DNA from: Fallopia convolvulus
Lineage: Eukaryota > Streptophyta > Magnoliopsida > Caryophyllales > Polygonaceae
Direction: 5' to 3'
Assembly (NCBI GenBank): GCA_964016875.1
Contig: OZ024730.1
Location: forward strand, 41,523,943 to 41,587,942
Length of the DNA stretch: 64,000 bases
The notes beneath the pieces are model-generated. The model had not been told where the DNA came from. It ran no database searches and saw only the letters and a list, made by a program, of their open reading frames with translations. Of the stretch, positions 1 to 11,985 are shown piece after piece; the first letter of the stretch is position 1, and the number at the start of each line of letters is the position of its first letter. The position numbers and the translations under genes are program-made.

Positions 1-589
<589 letters not shown>

Positions 590-639
590 TTTAAGTCCAA
601 TTAAATCAACAACAACCCAAACAACATTGAAATTCTATC

Positions 640-762
640 CAAATTCATTCATTCAATTTCAATTTTTATCCAAAATTCACTCAATTTCATTCAAACTCTA
701 TCCTAATTCATTCAAACTCTATCCTAATTCATTCAATTTCCATCCAAATTCAATCAAATTTT
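640..762. repeat. Short imperfect tandem repeat (CATTCAAACTCTATCCTAATT-like)
   Basis: A unit of about 21 bp is present twice nearly perfectly (about 690-732) with degenerate copies on either side. It lies between the AAC array and an LTR-like boundary at 763. No coding capacity is visible. Confidence 0.6.
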
Positions 763-3700
763 TGTAATACCCCTATTTTACAACACTGGGTATTACCGCC
801 AGTGACCTCAGACTTTACCGTATAAAGTCACCCAAGGCTTTTAGAATGATATAGAACAATTAAATGCGGAATAAAACATATTACAGAATAAGAAAAGGTG
901 CTCCCGAGGGAGACTTGGTTCTTACAAACATATTACATCATTGATAAATATAAAGTTGTTCGGAAATTTGAATGCGAAACTACTTGTTCTTGAAACATAT
1001 TGAAACCAAAACAAAATGATGAACGAAGTACATCTTGAAAATTCTCGTTCTTCCTTCGTCTTCACTTTGCTTCACGCCTTATGGGGATTCCTAGATTCTG
1101 ACATAATTCGCGAGGGGCGATAGAATGCCAAGCAAACATGCAGAAAAGAAGAATTAGTCTAAGAGACTAAGCAAGTGGGAATGGAACTTCCCGAGGTAAA
1201 TTCGGTAACTTTTAACTATTTTCGAGAGAGATGAACGGGTTGTGTTTACGATAAGGCTTGATTATGTGGAGTTTTATTGGTTCGAAGAAGAGTATATCTT
1301 AAGCAAAGATAACTCGAAAAGCGATGGAAGAACTAATGGTTTTCTTCCTTGACCATTTGCTTGGTGATGTGATGACTCTCCCTGAGTCCAGTTAGCCCAT
1401 CCACTCGCTTGATAGGTCATTGGAACTTGACTCGTGACTTGGTGACATGGAGTCTCCGTCATGCATCCCCATGGATGATATCCCGAGAATTCTTGCTCAG
1501 TGATTACCGGACTTGCTTGGCCGGGAAGTCGTATGGACGTACGACTTAGTAAGATTATATAGAGGTGTCGACTAACTCACACCCCTTTCTAGTTTATTCA
1601 ATTCAAATCTCTGAACGAGATTGCAATCAATCAAGAGTACACACACTAACAAATATAATCCTAGCAAGGAATATAATATTTACTATGCTAACAAGGGTCG
1701 TTATTTCTAGCAATCGATATTTCCTATGTTCATTTTTATTAAGCATACAAGAAGTTCCCAACATCGAGAGACATCATAAAGACGGATATAAAAGGGCACA
1801 ATGGGAAATTCCACTTGCCTTAGCGCAACGAGTTCTAGCAAACGAGGTTTGACGAAACTTAAGCGATTCCTTGCTACGAACGAAGATTCCGACCTATTGA
1901 TAAGGGATTTACGAAAAGGCTCAAAAACACGGTTTCCCTTCTCGAGTTCGGAATACCTCTTATAATGTTTTTATAAGAGGGTTTGAGTTTCTAAATTATT
2001 ATAATAATAATTTAGAAAGTTATTTTCCTTAAAATAATAATATTCCTTTATTATTATTTTGATTTTGTAATATCCTTATTATTCCGAAAAATCTCTATTA
2101 AAATAATTATTAAATAATCCTTTTTATTAGAAAGTTTCCTTAAATAGAAATCTCTACTTTTCCTTATAAGGTAACTTGCCTAAACTACTTTTGATTTGGA
2201 TTAATCTTATTTATTCTATTTCCATAACTCTTTTCACATTATATGACTTATAATATATCTATGATCATAGTCTTATAAAATAGGATCATGGCTTATAAAA
2301 TATAATCATGGCTTGTAAATATCCTACTTCATATTTATAGTCCATTATTATAATGTTTTAGGTTATAAAATATTATCTTTCATCTATCTTACCTATTTCT
2401 TTTTCATGCAAGTCAACCTTAGGCTATATAATATCATAACTCATTATAAGATCATACTTCTTATTTTAACCCAAAACTTATGTCTTGCGATAATTCTTTA
2501 TACTTAGAGATTATTAAATTAGTATCTTTCTCACATGATGACTATAATTATTAATAATATTATTCTTTCATAAAAACCATTATCTAAAGTCAAACTATAG
2601 TCCATGATCACAAGTTTTGAAACAATAATACTTTTATAAGGTTTCTCTACCTTTTTATTATCATAATATGTCTTAGATATTCTAACATCATTATTATATA
2701 TTATAACTAAAATCATATAATAATCTAGTTTACTTTATAGTCATATTAATCATAAAATAATAAAAGTTTATATGTTTAATAATATTACTTCTCATTTATC
2801 ATATTATTTTAATAATATTTTACAACTATGATCATTTATAATACCGTCAATATATCTATTCTCAACAACAAATATCTTTTATATTCCATACTTCATTATA
2901 TAAATATCTTATAACTAGTATATCTTTTTAGTTTTCAACTCATTCCTATTAATTATCTTATGATAAAAATATCTTATCCATATTATTTCAAAGTTTATAA
3001 TAAGATTAAAAACATGCAAGTCTATTTTCCTTTTTAATAAAGCCTAGATATATTAAATATCATTATCTTACTCTATTTCCTTTCATTTAAGTTTACATGC
3101 ATGTTAATAAATCCATTTAATCACTAGTAAATAATAATAATAAGTAAAATCTGATTTTTAATGTATAAGAATTTAATGTGGGTTAAATATGATCTTTCCC
3201 AACAATTTATATCTTATATGGGTATTAAAATTATGCTAAAATAAAAACTCTACTATAAAGATTGGAAGGCTGAAAATAAATTAATAGGTGATTTTAATTA
3301 GTATTTTGGGCTTAATTTTCCAGCCAAGTTTAATTAGAAAATTACCCAAAAGTTAAGCCCACTATCCTCCTTGCTCCTCCTTCCTTTCACGCACACATCA
3401 GGGAACCAGAGAAGAATCTGGACGAACGACGACAGCACCAGGCGAGGCTCCTCCAGCGTGGCGCGACCCTTGGCGGTCGGTGGTGGTGCGCCGGAGTGGT
3501 GATGGTGGTCGGTCGGCGACACGGTGGGGGTTGGGTGGTGATTTGAGCAAAAATTTAGGGTTTTTGTGAATTTATTTGGGAAAAATCAGCAATTAGAAGA
3601 ATGGATTTAAGGTTGGAGTTTTGAAGAATTAGAATAGCAAAGTGCTAGAAAGGAAGAAAAGAGATTTTGTGTGAGTTTTCCAGCCTTTAAATAGGCAAAG

Positions 3701-4340
3701 ATAGTGCTCCAAGTGAGCCATGGCAATTGGAATTGAGCAATGGTGGAAGAGGGGATTGATGCCCATTGGTGCAAGGTGTGCTAGTTTGGTTGATGATCTT
3801 TGATGATGCAACCATGGAGGGTCTTCCAAGCAAAGGATGTGAAGAAGGGGACTCAATTGGCATTCATTGGAGCAACATCAATTCAACGTCAATTTCAATC
3901 AGACAAAGTCTGATGTCAACTTAGAAGAAGAAGATTAAGATAAGATAAAAATAAAAGGGTTGGGTAAGAGAATAGAAAGTCACATTGGTCTAGCGAAAGA
4001 GGGGAGTGTTTGCTTGTATGTAAGGAGCGAGAGGTCTCGGGTTCAAGTCCCGGCTCTTGACTCCTTTTTATTTATTTTGCTTTGTATCATTTTTATGCTT
4101 GTTGCACTCCATTAATAAAATTCGAAATTTATAACAATCTATTTTATTTGAGTAACTTTTTACACCTTAATAATCCTTTATCATATTCTTGAAAATTATA
4201 AAAAGACTAAATTCTCTTTTTAAGAAAAACTATTTAAATACTTATCCGACTTGCCTAAAATTTAATGAATTCTCAATTGTAATAAACTTCTATAATCTCT
4301 TTATAATTTACTATGAAATTATGAAGATTAATAGGTTCTC
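763..4340. mobile_element. Decayed, AT-rich transposon-like DNA; LTR-like start at 763
   Basis: The boundary at 763 begins TGTAATACCCC, a common start of long gypsy-type LTRs, and the first 35 bases can fold on themselves (GTAATACCC with GGGTATTAC). The following 3.5 kb is AT-rich, especially 2000-3250, and has no convincing protein. A TATA-like TTTAAATAGG is at about 3690. I found no matching second LTR and no target duplication. It could be one long LTR or several relics; this is a weak inference. Confidence 0.3.
3985..4062 (+). repeat. tRNA-derived (SINE-like) segment with Pol III A and B boxes
   Basis: TTGGTCTAGCG at 3985 fits a Pol III A box and GGTTCAAGTCC at 4040 fits a B box, with spacing typical of tRNA-derived promoters. 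A T-arm-like stem can be drawn around the B box and a T-rich stretch follows. No 5' acceptor strand pairs with the 3' end, so this is not a working tRNA gene. A SINE head or tRNA relic is more likely. Confidence 0.4.
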
Positions 4341-4756
4341 TACTTTAGAACAACAACAACGACAAACATGTAGCCAAACATGTAGCCATATTCGATACCT
4401 AGTATGATCCTGTATGACGGCACGGGGGACCCCGACAAACATGTAGCCATATTCAAGCAAAAAATGATGCATAGTGCAGTCCCATATCACTCTCGCGAGG
4501 CATTGATGTGCAAGGGTTTCAGGGCAGCTCTCGCGGGGCCAGCCTTGAAGTGGTTCATCAACCTCCCAAGAGGAAGTATCTGGCCTTTCCTGAATTGATG
4601 GACTCCTTCCGAGTGCAATTCTCTAGCAGCCGAAGATTCGAGAAGCAATCTAGCAATCTGTAGCGGGTTATCCAAAAATCGGAAGAGTCCACCCGGGAGT
4701 ACCTGGACAGATTCAACCGAGAAAAGATCTTCATCCCGCACTGTGACGTGCCGACG

Positions 4757-5597
4757 TGATGTGATTCCATCTACCGAGTCATGGCCCCATGATTTGAGTG
4801 AAGATTCAAGCCCTAAAGACAAGTCCAATTTGCACGACAAGGGAGAGTCTTCATTTGGACACATATCCAAGGCCGGTGTCCGAGGCGCTAAGGAGCCGAG
4901 TCAAGGCACGAGACTCTATTATGGGCGTATCACTCGAGAACATGCTAGGGCAATGCTTGACAAGATCAAGGAGGAGCTCATGGATCATAAGTTTCCAAAG
5001 GTTTATAAAGAAGAAGGTTGGAGTCTCCTTTTGACTCGTGTTCCGACAAGTGACTTTTTTGACGATTAAGGACACTTTATAAGTTTTCAGGATTTCGGGT
5101 TAATTTATATAAATTCCTTAAGTGAGGGGGTTAATTTTGTAAGGCTTTGTGTTAGGTTTAAGGTCGGCCTCCTCCTCATTCTCGGGAGATTGAACGAAAA
5201 GCCTTGTTGCTTACTTTCCTTGCATCTTTCAATTCAAGTTCTTGTTCTTGTTTTCGTTCGTTCAATTCTCGTTGTTCAAGTTGTTGGTGAGTAATATCCG
5301 ACAATATCGAGCATCTTAGTTTGTTTGAGAGCTTGGTGAGTCATATCCAAGTTGTCAAGCATCCATATCCCCTTGTTCTCTCCATTTCGATCCATCATCC
5401 ATCTCGGTGGTTTCTGCACCCCCTCAGTAAAATCGAGATATCTTTCAATCCACTCATCATCTAGGTCTGAAATTTTGAGGGGTTAAACTAGACTCAGAGA
5501 TATAACTTCTCGAATTAGAATCACTCAATTCCGAGTTCGGAAGAGGAAGATCCATCCAGTTGAAGACGGGTCAGCTGCGTGGTGTTTGTTGTCGGAA
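4757..5597 (+). repeat. Left arm of the palindrome
   Basis: It contains an open stretch of about 100 codons (4757-5069) including GRITREHARAMLDKIKEEL. This faintly resembles the ITRSRAK-type motif near the start of some gypsy polyproteins, so the arm may contain captured coding sequence. The other arm carries the same reading on the - strand (6259-6508). Confidence 0.9.
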
Positions 5598-5667
5598 CTT
5601 TCTTGATGAAACAGGAGTATGATGGCCGGATGATGGTGCAAAGAGATCGCCACGAGAACCCAATGAA

Positions 5668-6508
5668 TTCCGACAACAAACACCACGCAGCTGACCCGTC
5701 TTCAACTGGATGGATCTTCCTCTTCCAAACTCGGAATTGAGTGATTCCAATTCGAGAAGTTATATCTCTGAGTCTAGTTTAACCCCTCAAAATTTCAGAC
5801 CTAGATGATGAGTGGATTGAAAGATATCTCGATTTTACTGAGGGGGTGCAGAAACTACCGAGATGGATGATGGATCGAAATGGAGAGAACAAGGGGATAT
5901 GGATGCTTGACAACTTGGATATGACTCACCAAGCTCTCAAACAAACTAAGATGCTCGAGATTGTCGGATATTACTCACCAACAACTTGAACAACGAGAAT
6001 TGAACGAACGAAAACAAGAACAAGAACTTGAATTGAAAGATGCAAGGAAAGTAAGCAACAAGGCTTTTCGTTCAATCTCCCGAGAATGAGGAGGAGGCCG
6101 ACCTTAAACCTAACACAAAGCCTTACAAAATTAACCCCCTCACTTAAGGAATTTATATAAATTAACCCGAAATCCCGAAAACTTATAAAGTGTCCTTAAT
6201 CGTCAAAAAAGTCACTTGTCGGAACACGAGTCAAAAGGAGACTCCAACCTTCTTCTTTTTAAACCTTTGGAAACTTATGATCCATGAGCTCCTCCTTGAT
6301 CTTGTCAAGCATTGCCCTAGCATGTTCTCGAGTGATGCGCCCATAATAGAGTGTCATGCCTTGACTCGGCTCCTTAGCGCCTCGGACACCGGCCTTGGAT
6401 ATGTGTCCAAATGAAGACTCTCCCTTGTCGTGCAAATTGGACTTGTCTTTAGGGCTGGAATCTTCACTCAAATCATGGGGCCATGACTCGGTAGATGGAA
6501 TCACATCA
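5668..6508 (-). repeat. Right arm of the palindrome
   Basis: Reverse complement of 4757-5597. Every position pairs to a constant sum of 11265, at both the outer ends and the loop, so no insertions or deletions have accumulated. This implies the palindrome is young or is kept uniform by gene conversion. Confidence 0.9.
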
Positions 6509-7298
6509 CGACGGCTATGGAAGCTTTCCGTCAAGGGGTAAATCAAGATTGAGACCTCTACAAAGAGCTCACTATGCATCCTTTCCATAGTTTCGAAGAT
6601 GTCCAAACCAAGGCCCTAGCTCAAATAAGACTTGAAGTAGATTTGAAGATGAGGAAGCCCGCAAGCGTCTGAGAAATGGTAGATAAGAAGGCAGCACCGG
6701 ATCACTGTCGGAAACGCCGTGACCAACCATATCGGCGCCCTCACCCCGACGCGGTGAAGGTGAACGTCGTCGAGACCAAACCTGCTAAGTCGTTACCACA
6801 AAAGTATGGCGAGTTCTACCTGGGCAATCCCCCGAGGACATCGTGAAGAACATAGCCGAAACAATACGAGGTGTTAGGAGGCCGAAGAGGAATGAAAAAC
6901 CTAATCCAAACAAGGATATGAGCAGATGGTGTGACTACCATGACAATTATGGTCATGTAACCAAAGAATGCGTGGCGTTGAGGAGAGAGATCGCCTACCT
7001 CGTATCTCGGGGAAAGATCACAGAAGTCGCGCCGAATGCGCAAGTCCCCCCCAGATGTCGTGGAAGCCTCGCGCGTAGGAAGGCTAGCGTCGCCAGTGCC
7101 TGCCAAGGTCGTGAACTTGATCACTGGAAGATCAAGCGTATGCGGCCTTACATACTCATCGGCCAAAAGGAATGTGCGAGAAAACGCTCTTCACCGTCCT
7201 GCGCAAGTGAAGAAAGACGTCATCAATCTCACAATACATTTTGACGAGGATGACGTCAATGGTCTTGAAGGACCCCACCATGAACCCATGATGGTCTC

Positions 7299-7730
7299 GT
7301 GATTTCTCTCTCGATAGGGAACGTCTTAATGAAGCGAGTTCTCATCGATACCGAAAGCTTAACCAACCTCATGACGCTAGAGACTCTAAAAGAAATGGGG
7401 TTAAGCGAGAGAGACATGGAGAAGAACTCAACAACGCTCGTAGGCTTCAGTGGGAAAGTGAAGCACACAGTAAGAGACACCACCCTTCCCACATACGCAA
7501 AGAGCGTGAACATCCAGGTTAGATACTTTGTTATGGATTGCCCTTCTTGTTATAATGTAATAATGGAGAGGCCATTGCTCCACGACATGAGAGTTGTCCC
7601 ATCCACTTACCACCAAACGGTAAAATTCCTGACACCGTGGGGGGTTCAAGAGATTCGCGGAGATCAAATAACATCCCGAGAGTGTTACAAGTCGGCGCTG
7701 AAACCGACCGCGAATCAAAAGTCCACCTAG
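7299..7730 (+). pseudogene. Tat aspartic protease domain relic
   Basis: LSIGNVLMKRVLIDTESLTN corresponds to the retropepsin active-site region. Element 2 (35880-36548) has the family form VDNGSSTN, while here it reads IDTESLTN, so the catalytic loop is altered. The conserved tail follows: TTLVGFSGK, DCPSCYNVIMERPLLHDMR, STYHQTVKFLTPWGVQ. This domain would cut the Gag-Pol polyprotein. Between it and RT lies a (KE)n-coding simple repeat. Confidence 0.8.
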
Positions 7731-7760
7731 CAATTAAAGGAAACCACTAACTCTACCTTC

Positions 7761-7829
7761 CCAAAAGAAAAAGAAAAAGAAAAAGAAAAAGAAAAAGAAA
7801 AAGAAAAAGAAAAAGAAAAAGAAAGATGA
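7761..7829 (+). repeat. (AAAAAG)n hexanucleotide array
   Basis: About eleven units of AAAAAG. In the polyprotein frame this reads as alternating Lys-Glu, followed by a stop. It sits in the linker between protease and RT, so it is probably an expansion in the dead element. Confidence 0.9.
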
Positions 7830-8079
7830 ACAAGTAGAGGAAGTGGCCCTAGACCAATCCAACCTCAATCGGTCCGTAAAGATTGGAAAGGATTTGGAGC
7901 TATCCATGAGAAGTGAGTTGGTAGACTTTTTAAGTAAAAACACAGAGTGTTTTGCTTGATCCCATGAGGACATGGTGGGAATCGATGTGGAGATCATCAC
8001 TCACAAGTTGAACGTGGACCCTAATCACCCATCGGTAAAACAGAAATGAAGGAAATTCGCTGCCGAGAGAAATAAGATA

Positions 8080-8790
8080 GTGGAAGAAGAAGTAAGAAAG
8101 CTGATGGAGATTGGAAAGTTAAAGGAGGTCAAGTACACAGAGTGGCTAGCAAATGTAGTCGTTGTGCCCAAAAAGAACGGAAAATGGAGGATGTGTGTAG
8201 ATTTCACGGATTTGAACAAGGCTTGTCTGAAGGATTCATTTCCGTTACCTCACATAGATGTCCTGGTAGATGCCACGGCGGGCCATGAATTGTTGACTTT
8301 CATGGACACCTTCAGTGGTTACAACCAGATCAGGATGGAAGAAAGCGATCAGGAGAAGACATCCTTCAGAACTAGCAAAGGAACGTACTGTTACAAGGTA
8401 ATGCCCTTTTGGTTGCGAAACGCCGGAGTCACGTATCAAAGGCTAGTGAATAAAATGTTCCAAGGCCAAATTGGAGAAACTATGGAGGTATATATAGATG
8501 ACATGCTCGTCAAATCAAAGAGAGTTGTAGATCACAAACGTCATCTAGAGAAAACTTTTGAAATCTTGAAGCAATATAACATGAAGTTGAACCCACAAAA
8601 GTGTACTTTCGGCGTAAAATCGGCGAAGTTCCTAGGGTATCTAGTCACCCAGAGAGGGATAAAAGCCAGCCACGAACAGGTTCGTGCCATAGTAACGTTG
8701 AAGTCTCCCGGGTGCGTAAAAGATGTTCAAAAGCTTACTGGGCAGATCGCCGCTTTGAATAGATTCATATCTAAGTCAGTGGATCGATGA
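8080..8790 (+). pseudogene. Tat reverse transcriptase domain
   Basis: The domain reads WLANVVVVPKKNGKWRMCVDF, then LTFMDTFSGYNQI, then the catalytic YIDDMLVKS and GYLVTQRGIKA. The active-site aspartates are present. The frame closes at a TGA just after KSVDR at 8788, inside what should be continuous pol, and earlier stops separate it from protease. Reading upstream of 8080 is also RT-like but interrupted by a TGA at 8047. It copied RNA to cDNA in the ancestral element. Confidence 0.9.
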
Positions 8791-9318
8791 TGTCTCTTCT
8801 ACAAAGTACTTGGGAAGAACAAGTGCTTCCAGTGGACCACCAGACATGAGGAGGCTTTCCAAGAGTTGAAGAAATACTTCTCTAATCCTCTAATCTTAGC
8901 AAAACCTGAAGAAGGAGAAGCCTTACCCCTATACATGGCCGTTACCAAGCAAGCCATCAGTGGAGTGCTGGTCCGCGAACAAGACGGGCAGCAGCAACCC
9001 GTATACTATGTAAGTAGGACTCTCCTGTCGACCGAGACCCATTATTCTTCCTTGAAAAAGTTGGTTTTAGCACTAGTCATGTGCTCCAACAAACTTCGCC
9101 CGTACTTCGAGGCACACACGATCGTGGTGAGAACCACGCACCCTTTGAAAACAATCATGCATAAACCTGAATTCACAGGAAGAATAGCTATATGGGCAAT
9201 TCATTTGAGTGGGTTTGACATTCAGTACGAGCCCAGAACCGCATTGAAGTCCCAGGCGCTAGCTGACTTTGTGGTTGATTTTAGTCCTACGATGGAAGAA
9301 GGAAGACAACAGAGTTAA
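8791..9318 (+). pseudogene. Tat RNase H domain (first copy)
   Basis: The reading continues from RT in the same frame after one stop: LYMAVTKQAISGVLVREQDG, PVYYVSRTLLSTETHYS, then the tether-like DIQYEPRTALKSQALADFVV. This is the RNase H domain that follows RT in all gypsy elements. It ends with TAA at 9316, overlapping the start of the second RNase H reading in another frame, which marks a frameshift. Confidence 0.8.
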
Positions 9319-10142
9319 TGATGCTAGAAGCCAAGTCTCCAGTCAAATGGACGCTTCACACAGATGGCGCCTCCAACGCTGAGGGAACAGGGATAGGAGT
9401 AGTCCTAAAATCAACACAGGGGGATAGGGTGGCACAATCCGTGAGATACACATTTGAAGCCACGAACAATGAACTTGAGTATGAGGCTCTGATTTTCGGT
9501 CTGAATCTCGCCAAATACTTAGGCATACAACAGATAGAGGTCAACTGTGATTCGTTGTTGATAGTCCACCAAAGTGTGGGGTTGTATGAAGCCAAGGATA
9601 TAAGGATGATAGCTTATCTAGATGTGGTCAAAAATCTAATTCCTCGGTTCGAGAAGATATCCATCGCATGGATCCCAAGAGAGCAGAACGCTCAAGCGGA
9701 TTCTCTCGCCCGTCTAGGTTCGACCATTGATCCTAATGAGTATCCCGTAATCCCGATGATCCACATCATTGTTCCCGCCATTAGAAGAACCTATGATGAT
9801 GATATCCAGAAGTCTAATAGTATGACCGAAGATGTCTGCCATCTCAAAATCACATCCCGCAATGACATCTTCATGAGCGGCGACGATTTTGACGCCAGGA
9901 GTTTTCGGAACAATCCCGACCCGAATCTGCCTCTGAGTAGCCCGAGTCATGAAGAGAATCCCCTCAACCCCTCAAAGGTCAACGAAGCACCTTGGACTCA
10001 GCCATACCTTGATTGGCTAACCGAGGGGAAACTTCCGAAAGATAAAACCGAGGGTAAACTGTTGAAGATGAAGGCTACGAAGTTTACAGTTGAGAACGGG
10101 GTACTGTTCCACCGGTCGACAATAGGTACACTTCAGCGTTAG
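9318..10142 (+). pseudogene. Second (archaeal-type) RNase H domain of Tat pol plus linker
   Basis: WTLHTDGASNAEGTGIGVVL, NNELEYEALIFGL and the acidic ending of QADSLARLGS give the D-E-D pattern of the additional RNase H that defines Tat and Ogre elements. Element 2 has the same domain (WLMHTDGVSNQIGVGLGVVL). The downstream linker leads into the integrase zinc-finger region. A TAG at 10140 ends the frame. Confidence 0.85.
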
Positions 10143-11152
10143 CTAGCCAAGGAAAGTGTTCAGAGACTTCTTGAAGAACTTCACTAGGGGGATTGTGGAA
10201 ACCATATCGGAGGAAGAAGTCTGTCCAACAAAGCTCTTCGGCAGGGGTGGCAAGTGCCCACCATGAGAAAAGATGATCTAGACTTTTGCCGTAAATATGA
10301 CGCCTGCCAGAGACATGCACCTACGACCCACCGACCTCCTGAGCCACTCTATCCTACACTCACACCATGGCCATTTATGCGATGGGGAAAGGACATAGTC
10401 GGGAAATTACCCCCTTCGTCCGGGCAAAGAGTATTCTTCCTTGCAATGACTGATTACTTCTCTAAGTGGGTTGAAGCTGAAGCTTATCGAGAGATCAAAG
10501 ATAAACAAGTGATTTCCTTCATCATTAGGAATAACCTCTATAGTCGTTGGAACATCAATCTAGTCACCTCAACACCTCGTTACCATCAGTCTAACGGGGA
10601 AGCCGAGGCTAACAACAAGGTGATCATAAACAATTTGAAGAAGCGCCTCTCGAAGGCTAAGGGAAATTGGAATGACGAGCTACCTTAGGTCCTCTAGGCC
10701 GATCGAACGACACCCAATATAGCAACTAGACAGTCTCCTTTCTCGTTAACACACGGATGTGAAGCAGTCATTCCCGCCGAAATTCTCATCCCTACAGCCC
10801 GCACTAGTTTATTTACCGAAGAATAGAATCGTCTAGAGCTATCGGCTGACTTGGATACTTCTGGTGAGCTTCGTGACCAAGCCCGATTACGCCTAGCTAG
10901 ATATCAGCAACAAGTCACCTAGAGTTACAACCAGAATGTCAAGATCCGGACTATCCGAATCGGTGATTGGGTACTACAAAAAGTCTTTCAAAATACCCAT
11001 GCAACCAAATCAGGCAAGCTAGCCCCGACATGGGAAGGGCCATACAAGATAACCAGGATCGTCGGTCAAGGCGCATACCAGTTGGAATCCAAAGACGGCA
11101 AAGCTATCCCAAGAAGCTGGAACGCGGTACACTTAAATAAGTATCACTTCTG
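10143..11152 (+). pseudogene. Tat integrase relic with catalytic-core deletion
   Basis: The HHCC zinc-binding region (CDACQRHAP) and the start of the core (AMTDYFSKWVEAEAYREI) are readable, followed by NNLYSRWNINLVTSTPRYHQ. The segment that should lie between, with the second catalytic Asp (DNG motif, visible in element 2 as CDNGPYYIS), is missing, so an in-frame deletion removed it. Stops at 10686, 10695 and later break the rest. The C-terminal GPYKITRIVGQGAYQL and IPRSWNAVHLNKYHF end at 11152. Confidence 0.85.
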
Positions 11153-11985
11153 AGGGAAGTCTTCCTTCATCGGAACGTAAACTTCTCATACACTTCTGGC
11201 AGAAAGCTTCCTCACTAGACACTCAAAACATTCGAGGTCATCTATCCATAGTTGTTATTCTGTTTTTACTCTAAGTTCATCTTTTTCATAGTTCGATTGT
11301 GACCAACCTGTTTGTGTGAAAATTCCCTGTTGTGTGACTTCTATGATTGTGGTATTTTATTGAATGAATGACATTTGTGTGCATTATTGCTTGATCATAC
11401 TTATTTCCTTTTTTGCATAAGTAGAAAGATTAAGTCGAAAGCATATTTTATTCACTATCACATGGAGTACATCATACAATCGAACACAAGTCCAAACAGT
11501 AGAGGTAATTAATCCTAGACTTAAGACGTCTTCAATCGACTGAACTTCCCGAGCGCAAGTTCCGATGCGATGCTCATCGCCCCCCTAGAAACTTCCCTCG
11601 GTAAGCACAGCTTCCACTCGCGACCAGAGACTTCTGCAGGAGTCCTCGTCTTAAAGCCTTCAATCTAAAGCATCCAAGTGTCCTGTAAAACCTGCACAAA
11701 AAGGAAGGACACTACCAAGGAGAGTACGCAAGAAATTTAAAGCATGCACGCACAAAAAAATCTACTTTCTCTTCCCCAGGAAGAGACCTCGTCCGTGCAA
11801 TGGACAAATATTGTTTTCGGCCCTTAGACGGCCCATACATCCCAACAAAAGTTTGTTAAAAAAACCATCACAAAATACAATTACAAGGGCACACGGCCCT
11901 AATCTTTATCTTTGTCTGAGGTGTCCCTCGGGTGCTCCATCTCGCTCGCTGGGAATCCGTCCAGCCCCTTGCCCTGATCGGATGC
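11153..11985. other. Non-coding 3' region of element 1
   Basis: Between the integrase stop and the end of the antisense gene. I see no protein on either strand and no clear repeats. In Tat elements this untranslated spacer separates pol from the antisense gene. Confidence 0.5.

Larger units (their letters stand above)
4757..6508. mobile_element. 1,752-bp palindromic insertion with TG...CA ends and 5-bp target duplication
   Basis: The left arm 4757-5597 and right arm 5668-6508 are reverse complements, 841 bp each, with no net indel and about ten mismatches by eye. The loop is 70 bp. The outer ends are TGATGTGATTCC and GGAATCACATCA, and CGACG occurs on both sides (4752-4756 and 6509-6513). Removing the insertion and one CGACG restores a continuous gag reading. 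A 5-bp duplication and TG/CA ends point to retroviral-type integrase. The arms look LTR-like: a TATA-like TTATATAAATT near 5107 is followed by pyrimidine-rich DNA. See findings. Confidence 0.85.
4404..7300 (+). pseudogene. Tat gag relic, split by a palindromic insertion
   Basis: The reading YDGTGDPDKHVAIFKQKMM then ALKWFINLPRGS matches the gag capsid region of the gag-only element at 50437-51596. The frame stops being gag at 4756 and resumes at 6509 with TAMEAFRQGV, with DLYKELTMHP after it, so the insertion at 4757-6508 cut one gag gene. A zinc knuckle (WCDYHDNYGHVTKEC) lies near 6925-6970. A stop breaks the frame just after the insertion and others follow. In life this would be the RNA-packaging capsid protein; here it is a relic. 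Confidence 0.8.

Noticed and set aside
3985..4062. Functional tRNA gene
   Set aside because: A and B boxes are present but no acceptor stem can be formed and the anticodon arm is not recognisable.
4757..6508. Palindrome as an ordinary foldback MITE or Mutator-type element
   Set aside because: The 5-bp duplication and TG/CA ends do not fit Mutator (9 bp), hAT (8 bp) or PIF (3 bp) elements; retroviral-type integration fits better.
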